In this document: positions 35,269 through 42,763 of the stretch, piece by piece
Position numbering within the stretch: position 1 is the first letter of the stretch
How the letters are laid out: every line of letters starts with the position of its first letter
Assembly: GCA_017507005.1 (NCBI GenBank)
Contig: JAFWBT010000021.1
Coordinates: 1-64,000 of the forward strand
Length of the DNA: 64,000 bases
Reading direction: 5' to 3'
DNA from: Clostridia bacterium
GTDB lineage: Bacteria > Bacillota > Clostridia > Christensenellales > Borkfalkiaceae
Notes under the pieces: model-generated
Database searches by the model: none
What the model saw: the letters and a program-made list of their open reading frames with translations, nothing else
What the model was told of the DNA's origin: nothing
Program-made: the position numbers and the translations under genes

Positions 35269-35802
35269 ATGAAAAACATCTGGCACGATATTTCGTTCGA
35301 CCGTATTACGGCGAAAAAATTCGAGGCTTTTATCGAAATTCCCAAAGGCTGTAAAGCCAAGTATGAGCTGGACAAGGAAACGGGGCTGTTAAAGCTCGAC
35401 CGCGTATTGTATACGTCCACCGTGTATCCAGCGAATTACGGTTTTATCCCCAAAACGTTGGCAGACGACGGGGATCCGTTGGACGTTTTGGTGCTGTGCG
35501 GAGAAACCATTTATCCCACGACGCTGGTACAATGCTATCCCATCGGAGTCATCACCATGATAGACGGCGGTTCGCTCGACGAGAAGATTATTGCGATTCC
35601 GTTCGGCGATCCCACGTATAACAATTATTACGATATTCACGAGCTGCCCAAGCACGTTTTTGAGGAAATGATGCACTTTTTCGAGGTGTATAAATCGCTG
35701 GAACACAAGCAGACGACGGTGAAGGAAATTTGTCACCGCGACGAGGCGATGGATATTATCAATAAATGTATTACGCAGTATAAAGAGAAATTCAGCGAGT
35801 GA
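35269..35802 (+). CDS. ppa: Inorganic pyrophosphatase, family I
   Basis: 177 residues, normal for the bacterial family I enzyme that hydrolyses pyrophosphate. Key motifs are the strand EIPKGCKAKYELDKETG, YPANYGFIP and the metal-binding DDGDPLDVLVL (consensus D-G-D-P-L-D). AAAGGAGAAAG precedes the ATG. Single gene. Confidence 0.95.
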   Translation: MKNIWHDISFDRITAKKFEAFIEIPKGCKAKYELDKETGLLKLDRVLYTSTVYPANYGFIPKTLADDGDPLDVLVLCGETIYPTTLVQCYPIGVITMIDGGSLDEKIIAIPFGDPTYNNYYDIHELPKHVFEEMMHFFEVYKSLEHKQTTVKEICHRDEAMDIINKCITQYKEKFSE

Positions 35803-35921
35803 TTTTTGACGCAAAAAAGCAAAAAACGTAATTTTTTTGGCGAAAAATGGAAAAAGCGAAAATGTCCAAAAAAAAGTATAAATTTTTTCTCAAATTTATG
35901 AAAAAAAATAAGAAAATGCTG

Positions 35922-35950
35922 TTGACATTTGCTTCAAAAAGCGTTATAAT
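35922..35950 (+). promoter_or_regulatory. Strong promoter of the three-gene membrane cluster
   Basis: TTGACA (35922-35927), 17 bases, TATAAT (35945-35950): perfect consensus. The transcript starts near 35957, giving a leader of about 220 nt before the first gene. Confidence 0.9.
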
Positions 35951-35972
35951 AGTTTCAATAGTAGGAGTATAG

Positions 35973-36101
35973 ATGAAAATTCTGCCATTTTATACTTTTG
36001 GCGGAAAGGGCGAAAAGCTTCGCCGTACGTTTATTTTCCTTATATTTTCCGAAAACGAAGCGGGGGGAGAGCCTCGATTCGGCGTTTTTCGTTTTTTATG
36101 A
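35973..36101 (+). CDS. Leader ORF of 42 codons
   Basis: Starts about 16 nt into the predicted transcript with GTAGGAG ahead of the ATG. The product begins MKILPFYTFGGKGEKLRRTF and is basic and aromatic; no homologue comes to mind. Its 3' half overlaps a terminator-like hairpin (36052-36097), the arrangement expected of a leader peptide in translation-coupled attenuation. It could also be a small protein in its own right or chance. Confidence 0.45.
   Translation: MKILPFYTFGGKGEKLRRTFIFLIFSENEAGGEPRFGVFRFL
36052..36097 (+). terminator. Attenuator-like hairpin in the leader
   Basis: AAAACGAA (36052-36059) pairs with TTCGTTTT (36088-36095) and is followed by more T. The same TTCGTTTTT arm can also pair with AAAAACGAA at 36128-36136, so two exclusive structures exist. 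Confidence 0.5.
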
Positions 36102-36177
36102 CGCGGACGCGCGTAAGGGCGTGGCGGAAAAACGAAACGGTGTATTAGTTTTGTAAAAAAACCTTGGAGGTTGAAAT

Positions 36178-37443
36178 ATGAAAACTGAAAAACACAAACT
36201 CAGTAAAGATGCGCGCAAATTAAAAAGACGCATCAAGAGAACGCGTGCAAAAGCGGGTTGGGTTGGATTCTTCTACCTGATCGGTACGATTTTGCTCGCA
36301 GCTTTGGCTTGCATCCCTATGGTTGCAGTTGACGGCGTGAAGCTCGGCGTTGGTATCGTTGGCGAAGAAGGTTTCTGGACCGGTTTCGACTTTGAGAACA
36401 TCCTCAGCGCTGGCAATATCGGCGGTCTTTTGTATGCTTTGATGCTCCTTGCTGTTGTTATCAACGTGTTCAGAAGCTTTGGTAAGCTCGGCTGGTTGTG
36501 GAACAGAAAGGCTAGCAAAACGTACGGCTATGATCGTAACGTACTTGCTATGCAGTCTATGGGCAAGATTTTCTCTGGTTCGCTTTCCTGCATCATCACG
36601 TTCAACGTATTGATCGTATTGCTTTGCAGTGGCAGCGCGGTAACGGCGAAAGAAGTGCTTGCAGCGCCTTCCGTTATGGATAAGTTCCTTGGTATGCCCG
36701 AAGTTGCTGGCTTTACCATCTACAACATCTATCTCGTATTGGCAATCGGCTTGCTTCTTCATTTCTGGCTCGGTTTCTGGGGCGGCAAAGTAAGCTTCTT
36801 CCCCATCGAAGAAGGCGTTGGCGTTATCGAAAAGAAGAGAGCAGTTGGCCGTTTCGCAGCATTGTTCCGCAATATTTTGCAGGCAGCAGCAGCGATTGCT
36901 ATCGTATATTTCCTTATTCCCGTTAGCTCGATTGGCGCGTTCATCGCTCCTTACATCGGCGGCGCAGAATTCACCGGTGACATGATTCAGGCTGTTCTTC
37001 AGCTCGTTATCTTGCTTTGCTGGCTCGTTCTTATTAAGCACGCTACGGCTACGACGGAATACAACCTTGAAGGTGCTGAAGGCCCTGGTATGGCAAACTT
37101 CAGAGTGTTCATTTTCTTCACGTTGGCAGCATCCGCAGCTTTGTATTTCATGGCTTACAGCAGCGATTTGTTCAACTTTGACGACGCGGCAAACAAGTCC
37201 ACGTTGTTCATCGTTGCAATTTCTTTGGTAATGTTCATTATCGAATGTATGATGCGCAAGGCTCCTGGTCTTCCTCGTGAAAAAGAAGAAGCAGAAGTTA
37301 GCGAAGATGAGGAAGGCGTTGAAGGAGGCGCGGCTCCCGTTAAGGAAACAGATGATCTCGATTTCGACTTTTTTCTCATTAACGGATACGTCACCGACGA
37401 AGTCATCGAAACCGTTGATGTATTGGCTGATCCCGAATTATAA
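36178..37443 (+). CDS. Uncharacterised membrane protein, paralogue 1 of 3
   Basis: 421 residues. A basic N-terminus (KRIKRTRAKAGWVGFFYLIG) leads into about 8 membrane segments; the C-terminus is acidic (EEAEVSEDEEGVEGG). It shares with the two downstream proteins the motifs RN-x-x-Q (LFRNILQ) and HA-x3-TEY (IKHATATTEYNLEGAEGPGM), so the three form one family. Codon choice is unlike the neighbours (many GTT, GCT and GCA codons), which with the perfect promoter and AGG-AGG-like ribosome site suggests strong expression. Family not recognised. Ion or lipid transport cannot be claimed. Confidence 0.75.
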   Translation: MKTEKHKLSKDARKLKRRIKRTRAKAGWVGFFYLIGTILLAALACIPMVAVDGVKLGVGIVGEEGFWTGFDFENILSAGNIGGLLYALMLLAVVINVFRSFGKLGWLWNRKASKTYGYDRNVLAMQSMGKIFSGSLSCIITFNVLIVLLCSGSAVTAKEVLAAPSVMDKFLGMPEVAGFTIYNIYLVLAIGLLLHFWLGFWGGKVSFFPIEEGVGVIEKKRAVGRFAALFRNILQAAAAIAIVYFLIPVSSIGAFIAPYIGGAEFTGDMIQAVLQLVILLCWLVLIKHATATTEYNLEGAEGPGMANFRVFIFFTLAASAALYFMAYSSDLFNFDDAANKSTLFIVAISLVMFIIECMMRKAPGLPREKEEAEVSEDEEGVEGGAAPVKETDDLDFDFFLINGYVTDEVIETVDVLADPEL

Positions 37444-37516
37444 GCCTTACGACGATTTCTATTATTGATTCAAAAAAATACATATATTTACTGAGAGTTT
37501 AGTGCGATATATAAAA

Positions 37517-37550
37517 CTATGCATCTCGGTCTTGGCGCCGAGATGCATAG
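37517..37550 (+). other. Perfect 13-bp hairpin between membrane genes 1 and 2
   Basis: CTATGCATCTCGG (37517-37529) and CCGAGATGCATAG (37538-37550) with an 8-base loop. No T-run follows directly, so it may be a 3'-end stabiliser or a leaky terminator lowering expression of genes 2 and 3. Confidence 0.75.
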
Positions 37551-37573
37551 GATAATATTGTTGTGGTAGTGAT

Positions 37574-38935
37574 ATGAGAGTTAAGAAGAATTACAAGAAA
37601 GAAGCAAGACTATCAACAAAGCAAGCGAAGAAGATTGCGTGCGCGGCAAAAGCTGTGACGGTGATTTATTCTCTTGCGATTTTGGCGTTGTTCGGCTTGA
37701 TGCTGGTGATTCCCTTGACCAAGAAAATTACCGTGCTCGACTCGATTCTCGCGGTGTTTGACGGGTTCCCGTTGATACATATACTCGTTGCGGCTATATA
37801 TTTGATTTTTGCGCTGAGCTGGATTATTTCCATGATTTCGGTTGCTATTACGTATGCGAAAAGACGTAAGAAATTAAAGCGTAGACAGTATGCGACGGAA
37901 TATGCGTCGGTCGTGAAATATCGCAATCAGAAAAAAGCCATTAAGGCTTGGCTGAAAGAACATAAGAAAATTAAGAGATCTGTAAAGATAAAAGCAAAGA
38001 GAGCGTTGAAAAAGGTCAATCACGATTTGCGTCTTGCGAAGTATACTTTGCGGATGGCAAAGGGTAGAGTCCGTCGTGCGGAACTCAATGAAACGTTCGT
38101 TTGGACAGTGAACGAAAATATCCGCGAAATGCGTGTTTTTGAATACTTGTTCAGATTTGTATTGGCCTTTGTGGTTGGCGGATTGCTTGCAGTAGCGGTG
38201 TTGAATTACAATAAATGGTTCGACTTGATGTCGTTGATACTCGTAGGCGTAGGACTGCTGTTCCATTTCATAACGGGTATTATAAAGGGCAGAGTGACGC
38301 CGTTAAGATGGGACAACAACGCAGCGTTCTATCATTATTTGTCGGGTAAAGACGAATATGGCTACGATATGGATTTCTTCGTTGGGAAGACGCGCTCGTT
38401 TAAGAACGACGGTTCTGACGCGGTGTTGGAAATCCCCGAAAGAGAATTCCCCTTGACAATGTTTGTATTTAGAAACCTTTTCCAAGTGGTGTTCACGGCT
38501 TGTTTGTCCGTACTGCTCGTGTTTACGATTAGTAAACTGGATGCGGTGAGCGGTGAGCTGGACGACCCGTTTGGATTGATATTCAGTTTTGTTGGATACG
38601 CAGGGTTCTTCTTCTTGTGGTTTATGTGGGCGCATGCGCTCAACGGCACGGAATATGAATACGATTGTATGAACGAAAGCATTCAAAAGATGCGTATCGT
38701 ATACAGAGTGTTCTCCGTGGTTATGGCAGTGCTTGGTATTGGGGTGCTTGTGTTGGCGCTTGTGGCAGGTGTTGCAAAGCCTACGACGATTATTATCTGC
38801 GGCGTTGTGTTTGTAATCTTGGGCGTTTCGGCGCTGATGATTGATATAGCGCTTCGGCCGAAGGATAGAGAGAGAACGGACGACGATTTCTTCTCGCTGG
38901 ATGAAGCGGAAGCAAACGGCGATATTGAATATTAA
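37574..38935 (+). CDS. Uncharacterised membrane protein, paralogue 2 of 3
   Basis: 453 residues. Two N-terminal membrane segments (about 22-45 and 58-85) are followed by a very basic cytoplasmic stretch of about 90 residues (KRRKKLKRRQYATEY, KIKRSVKIKAKRALKK), then about six further membrane segments. The family motifs appear as VFRNLFQVV and WAHALNGTEYEYD. The basic insert is absent from the other two paralogues. No ribosome site of quality is seen. Function unknown. Confidence 0.75.
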   Translation: MRVKKNYKKEARLSTKQAKKIACAAKAVTVIYSLAILALFGLMLVIPLTKKITVLDSILAVFDGFPLIHILVAAIYLIFALSWIISMISVAITYAKRRKKLKRRQYATEYASVVKYRNQKKAIKAWLKEHKKIKRSVKIKAKRALKKVNHDLRLAKYTLRMAKGRVRRAELNETFVWTVNENIREMRVFEYLFRFVLAFVVGGLLAVAVLNYNKWFDLMSLILVGVGLLFHFITGIIKGRVTPLRWDNNAAFYHYLSGKDEYGYDMDFFVGKTRSFKNDGSDAVLEIPEREFPLTMFVFRNLFQVVFTACLSVLLVFTISKLDAVSGELDDPFGLIFSFVGYAGFFFLWFMWAHALNGTEYEYDCMNESIQKMRIVYRVFSVVMAVLGIGVLVLALVAGVAKPTTIIICGVVFVILGVSALMIDIALRPKDRERTDDDFFSLDEAEANGDIEY

Positions 38936-39191
38936 GATTATTAAGATATTGAATAGCAATCGTTGTCGAAAACTTGTTGTTAAAATTGGAAACGATGTTC
39001 TTTAAAACGCGTGATGTTTTAATTAGGGCAAAGTGGATACGTAGTTTTTAAAGAATTATATATATACGGAAGATTATAACAGAAAAGTGGCTCTTGCCAA
39101 AAGCGGAGCTGGAAATGGATAGCTTGAATAAAATTCGGAGAGAATTGAAGAGAGCTTCAAAAGAGAAAGTAATTAGCGAAGGAGATTTGCG

Positions 39192-41036
39192 ATGAGAGCG
39201 TATAGTTCAGACATGGCCGCATCGAGAAAGAGAATTAAAAAAGTTCACTCGAAAGCGAGATGGATTGGTTTGCTGTATTTAATCGGCACGATCGGTCTTG
39301 CGGTGTTGGCGTTCTTACCGAACCTTAACGTTCAGTTTGGCGGAAAAGAAGAAGGTGTTTCCATCTTCAACGTATTTAGTGGTTTTTCCGCAGGGTTTGG
39401 CGTTGAATTGATTGCATCGGTCATTTATTTGGCTTTGATTTTGGTTTTGATAATCAATTTGTTCAGAGCCCTCTCGAAGGTAAAGCGCGTTTTAAGACGT
39501 AATTCGAGAAATATCAACTCTTGCAATAGAAACTTGTCCGCAATGGAAGATATGGGGGATGTGTTCTCCTGTTCGTTTGCGACGACGGTGATTATGCAGT
39601 TGGTGATTTATCTCATCCTTCCCGGTCCGGAAGAAAAAGCGATGGCAGTATCTATGCTCGGCATCGTAACGTTGGCTGTCGGCGCAGTCGTTCATTTCTT
39701 GGGTGGCGCGATTGGCGGTACGGCGAGCATCTTCCTCGTTGGTATGACGGTCGAAGAAAAGAAGAGAAACGGCAGCATTTTCGTGTTCTTGTTACGTAAC
39801 TTCTTGCAGGTTGCGGCAGTAGCTGCGATTGTATATCTCGTTGCTCCCGTTACGACGCTGTACGTACATATGCCCAAAATCCTCGGCGGTGATATGGCCG
39901 CGTTGACGAGCGATATTATGGTGCTGATTAGCGTAGTGTTGCAGATTGTGGTGTTCGTATTCCTTGCGTTCTGTATCAAGCACGCAACGGCGTCCACCGA
40001 ATACAACCTGATGGGTATGGACGGCGTTGGTATGCGCAACCATGCGATTTTCGTAATCTTGGCGGCAGTTGTTACGCTCGTAGCGTTCTTCCTCGATACG
40101 CAAGACGGCAAAATGATTATCAACTATCTGATTGCCGCTATTATCGGTATTGCTTCCTTCGTATTGGATTTGATTATCAAGCCGAAGGAATCGGAAGAAG
40201 AATCGCGTGAATGGAGAGAAATTAAACAGGGTGTTAGACCTGTTCAGCAGCCTCAACAACCTCAACAGCCTCAGCAAATGAGACCTATGGGTGGCTGTCC
40301 CATGATGATGGGTTGCGGCGCAATGAGAGGTTGCGGCATGCCTATGATGCCCATGACGGCAAGATCTTGCGTGTCTATGAGCGAAGAAGAACGTAGAAGA
40401 TTGCAAGGTCAAGGCGCTATGATCAGCGAATCGAAAGACGAGTTGGCTCGCGCAAGAAGACAGGTGAAGATTAACGCAAAACAAGCGGATCAAAATCAGA
40501 AAGATGCGGCGCAACTCGCTGTTGAAGAACGTCGTTTCGCTGATAGTTTGGACGATTCCGCGTATGCAGAAAACGTAGTAATTGACGATTCGTATCAGAT
40601 TAAGGTGTCCTTGCCTAGGGAATTGTTCCCCAACTGGACACATACGAAATCGCCTGTTCCCGTAGGAATTCCCAAAGGTCTTCCCGTAGGTGTTCCTGGT
40701 GGGTTGCCTGAGGGGTACGCTGGTATCCCCAACGGCGCGCCTCCGAAAGAGGAAACGAAGAAGGTGTGCAAGTGTCCTTCTTGCGGCAAGGAATTGACGG
40801 TAAAGGGTGCGCCTTATCACCGTTGCCCTGCATGCGGTAAGGTGTTCCAGATAAAAGAAAAGGAAGAACCGAAGCCCGTTGTGCCTGAAACGCCGAAAGA
40901 AAAGAAATTGCGTTTGAAAGCAGAAAAGAAAGAACAAAAAGTGTTGAAAGCTGCTGAAAAGAAAGCTGTCAAAGCTGAGAAAAAAGCAGAGAAGAAAGCT
41001 GAAAAAGAAGCGGCTGCGGCTGTGAAAGCAGCTTAA
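39192..41036 (+). CDS. Uncharacterised membrane protein with zinc ribbon and Lys/Ala tail, paralogue 3 of 3
   Basis: 614 residues. The first 340 residues align with paralogue 1 (KRIKKVHSKARWIGLLYLIG, LLRNFLQVAAV, IKHATASTEYNLMGMDGVGM). The cytoplasmic part then has a Gln/Pro repeat (about 355-368), a Met/Cys/Gly-rich stretch (GGCPMMMGCGAMRGCGMPMM), a coiled-coil-prone section, a zinc ribbon C-K-C-P-S-C ... C-P-A-C (about 530-557) and a Lys/Ala/Glu tail. The start has GGAGATTTGCG upstream. A membrane-tethered metal-sensing or scaffolding protein would fit, but the function is unknown. Confidence 0.75.
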   Translation: MRAYSSDMAASRKRIKKVHSKARWIGLLYLIGTIGLAVLAFLPNLNVQFGGKEEGVSIFNVFSGFSAGFGVELIASVIYLALILVLIINLFRALSKVKRVLRRNSRNINSCNRNLSAMEDMGDVFSCSFATTVIMQLVIYLILPGPEEKAMAVSMLGIVTLAVGAVVHFLGGAIGGTASIFLVGMTVEEKKRNGSIFVFLLRNFLQVAAVAAIVYLVAPVTTLYVHMPKILGGDMAALTSDIMVLISVVLQIVVFVFLAFCIKHATASTEYNLMGMDGVGMRNHAIFVILAAVVTLVAFFLDTQDGKMIINYLIAAIIGIASFVLDLIIKPKESEEESREWREIKQGVRPVQQPQQPQQPQQMRPMGGCPMMMGCGAMRGCGMPMMPMTARSCVSMSEEERRRLQGQGAMISESKDELARARRQVKINAKQADQNQKDAAQLAVEERRFADSLDDSAYAENVVIDDSYQIKVSLPRELFPNWTHTKSPVPVGIPKGLPVGVPGGLPEGYAGIPNGAPPKEETKKVCKCPSCGKELTVKGAPYHRCPACGKVFQIKEKEEPKPVVPETPKEKKLRLKAEKKEQKVLKAAEKKAVKAEKKAEKKAEKEAAAAVKAA

Positions 41037-41132
41037 TAAAGACAACGAATTCGAAAAATGAAAACGCCTGAAACGGTGTAACGCGGTGACAAGGAAGGTT
41101 TCTTAATCCGCTATGAATTCAAGCATAGAGCG

Positions 41133-41174
41133 TATCCCTTAGCTGTCTGTGTGACGGCTGAGGGGTATTTTTTT
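41133..41174 (+). terminator. Terminator of the membrane cluster
   Basis: 12-bp stem with three G-T pairs (TATCCCTTAGCT with GGCTGAGGGGTA) followed by seven T. Confidence 0.8.
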
Positions 41175-41420
41175 AGGCGTAAGTAGAGCATTTGAGGGGG
41201 AGAGGGATAGTAAGGCGCAAGTAGAGTATTTGAGGGGGAAGAGGAATCGTAAGGCGTTAGGACGTGGTTGGGGTTGGATTGAGGGGGGATGTGGTGTAAG
41301 AAAAAGGGATTGTGACGAGAGGAGATGTGGTGAAGAAAAGGAATTATGGGGAGGGGACGACGTGATAAAAAAGAATTAAGCAAGAGTGCGACGTGATAGA
41401 GAGAGCTCTTTGATTCAGTG
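41174..41420. repeat. G-rich degenerate tandem repeats
   Basis: Two units of about 39 bp at 41174-41252 share AGGCG-AAGTAGAG-ATTTGAGGGGGA, and weaker repetition of GATGTGGTG-AAGAAAAGGAATT follows. The remaining gap up to 41480 holds nothing else. The opposite-strand ORF over this stretch is a product of the repetition. Confidence 0.65.
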
Positions 41421-41480
41421 ATAGGAATTGTGGTAGACACAGGATTTTTTATAATAATTACAAGAAAAAATTGCCGTATA

Positions 41481-41509
41481 TTGACAAAATGACGAACGTA
41501 TGATACAAT
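41481..41509 (+). promoter_or_regulatory. Promoter of the 235-residue lipoprotein
   Basis: TTGACA (41481-41486), 17 bases, TACAAT (41504-41509), about 20 bases before the start. Confidence 0.8.
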
Positions 41510-41529
41510 ATAGAAAAAGGGGAAAATCT

Positions 41530-42237
41530 ATGAGAAAATCGATATTTAAAACGCTGAAAAGTTATATAGCTTTGCTGTTATTGCCTGCGCTATTTTTATT
41601 GTCGGGCTGTATCGATTTTAGCTTGCTGAAATATCCAAAAGTGAAAAATATAGACGACGGATTTATCTATAACGGCGCGGAATACGTTTTTTATATGCGA
41701 GAATTTGGCGAGCGCGGTTACGCTTTGACAGGGGAATGGGATACGGTGGCGAGAGGTGTTCGCGGCTGTAGACAATATCCTATTTTCGCTTGTGCGGAAG
41801 ATACTGAAAACGTCGTTTTAGTGGCAGGCGACGGCTATGACGGCATACAGCCGGCGGAGTGTTTGAAAAAAGATGCGAATTTGCCACTTTCGGTGCTTGA
41901 TTGTGAGGTTTCGGCGTTCATTTTCTTGGAAAAGAATTATAGAGATCCGATTGGCGAGTGGAGAGAAGGGGATTTTCCGCTGTATATGCGGGATTTTATG
42001 GGAGAAACCGTAGAAAAAGATAGTTTGCAATATTATTTCCGTTATATTGCGTGTTTTCGTTTGGAATTGCGAGATTATAAAAATTATATAACGTCGGGGA
42101 CTATCAGTGTGTATGAATATAATAACGAAGAATTGTATTTAGAGCTGTATTGGGAGGAAACGCGCGTCTTTTACGAAATTCAAGACGAATATCAGGCGGC
42201 GTTTAGGGCGGAAATACAAAGACTGAAAACAGCATGA
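41530..42237 (+). CDS. Lipoprotein of unknown function
   Basis: 235 residues from the ATG at 41530 (AAAAAGGGGAAAATCT upstream); an earlier in-frame ATG at 41500 lies inside the -10 region and is rejected. The lipobox is LLSGC. The mature protein has many aromatic and acidic residues (NIDDGFIYNGAEYVFYMREF, LELYWEETRVFYEIQDEYQ) and resembles no family I know. Codons are more AT-rich than in the flanking genes. It stands alone. Confidence 0.72.
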   Translation: MRKSIFKTLKSYIALLLLPALFLLSGCIDFSLLKYPKVKNIDDGFIYNGAEYVFYMREFGERGYALTGEWDTVARGVRGCRQYPIFACAEDTENVVLVAGDGYDGIQPAECLKKDANLPLSVLDCEVSAFIFLEKNYRDPIGEWREGDFPLYMRDFMGETVEKDSLQYYFRYIACFRLELRDYKNYITSGTISVYEYNNEELYLELYWEETRVFYEIQDEYQAAFRAEIQRLKTA

Positions 42238-42324
42238 TTTTAAAAATGGGCATACCATGTACGCATTGAACAATATTATATTGAATATTGAACAAGTATT
42301 GAATATTTTTTAATGAGGGAGTCT

Positions 42325-42629
42325 ATGGCATTTTACATAGCGCAAGGCATCAGTACTTTGACGGTGCTTGCAGCTGTTGTTATGATGCAGTGGCGGCTGT
42401 TTGTTTTGCGCTGAGTATTGCTGTGGAACAGTCGCCGAAATCGAGGTTTTGGTATTCGTTAAACCCGCTTTGTTGGTTGGTGTACGACATATTCAGCAGG
42501 GCGTATGGGAATTTTATTATGCATTTCGTTATTTTTGTAGCGACATTCGTGGCGATGATACGAGTGGACGGCATTTTTAAGAAAAAGACCGAAAAAGAGG
42601 CTAACGAACAAAGGTATATAAAAGCGTAA
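42325..42629 (+). pseudogene. YgjV-family membrane protein remnant with internal deletion and frameshift
   Basis: ATG 42325, preceded by GAGGGAG, opens MAFYIAQGISTLTVLAAVVM, which looks like the N-terminus of YgjV-like membrane proteins, but this frame stops at 42414. From about 42390 another frame continues SKSRFWYSLNPLCWLVYDIF-like sequence (SRAYGNFIMHFVIF) that looks like the C-terminus of the same family. About 80-100 residues of the middle are missing. The join is in GCAGCTGTTGTT/GCGGCTGTTTGT, a near-repeat that may have recombined. Confidence 0.6.
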
Positions 42630-42657
42630 GAAAGGCGGAAAAAGTGCCGCAAAACAC

Positions 42658-42686
42658 TTGAAAAATACGGCGATTTGCGATATAAT
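42658..42686 (+). promoter_or_regulatory. Promoter of proS
   Basis: TTGAAA (42658-42663), 17 bases, TATAAT (42681-42686). The leader is only about 70 nt, too short for a T-box. Confidence 0.8.
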
Positions 42687-42763
42687 AAAAAAGATAGATG
42701 CGTTGAAAAACGTTGACGCCGCAAAAGAGAAGCAAAGAGCGGCAAAGAGAGGTATAGAGAAAA

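Noticed and set aside
41111..41440. Minus-strand 109-codon ORF rich in Pro, His and Ser
   Set aside because: It reads the complement of G-rich tandem repeats, has no ribosome site and no family resemblance.
42687..42763. T-box ahead of proS
   Set aside because: The leader is only about 70 nt and lacks the T-box core and terminator.
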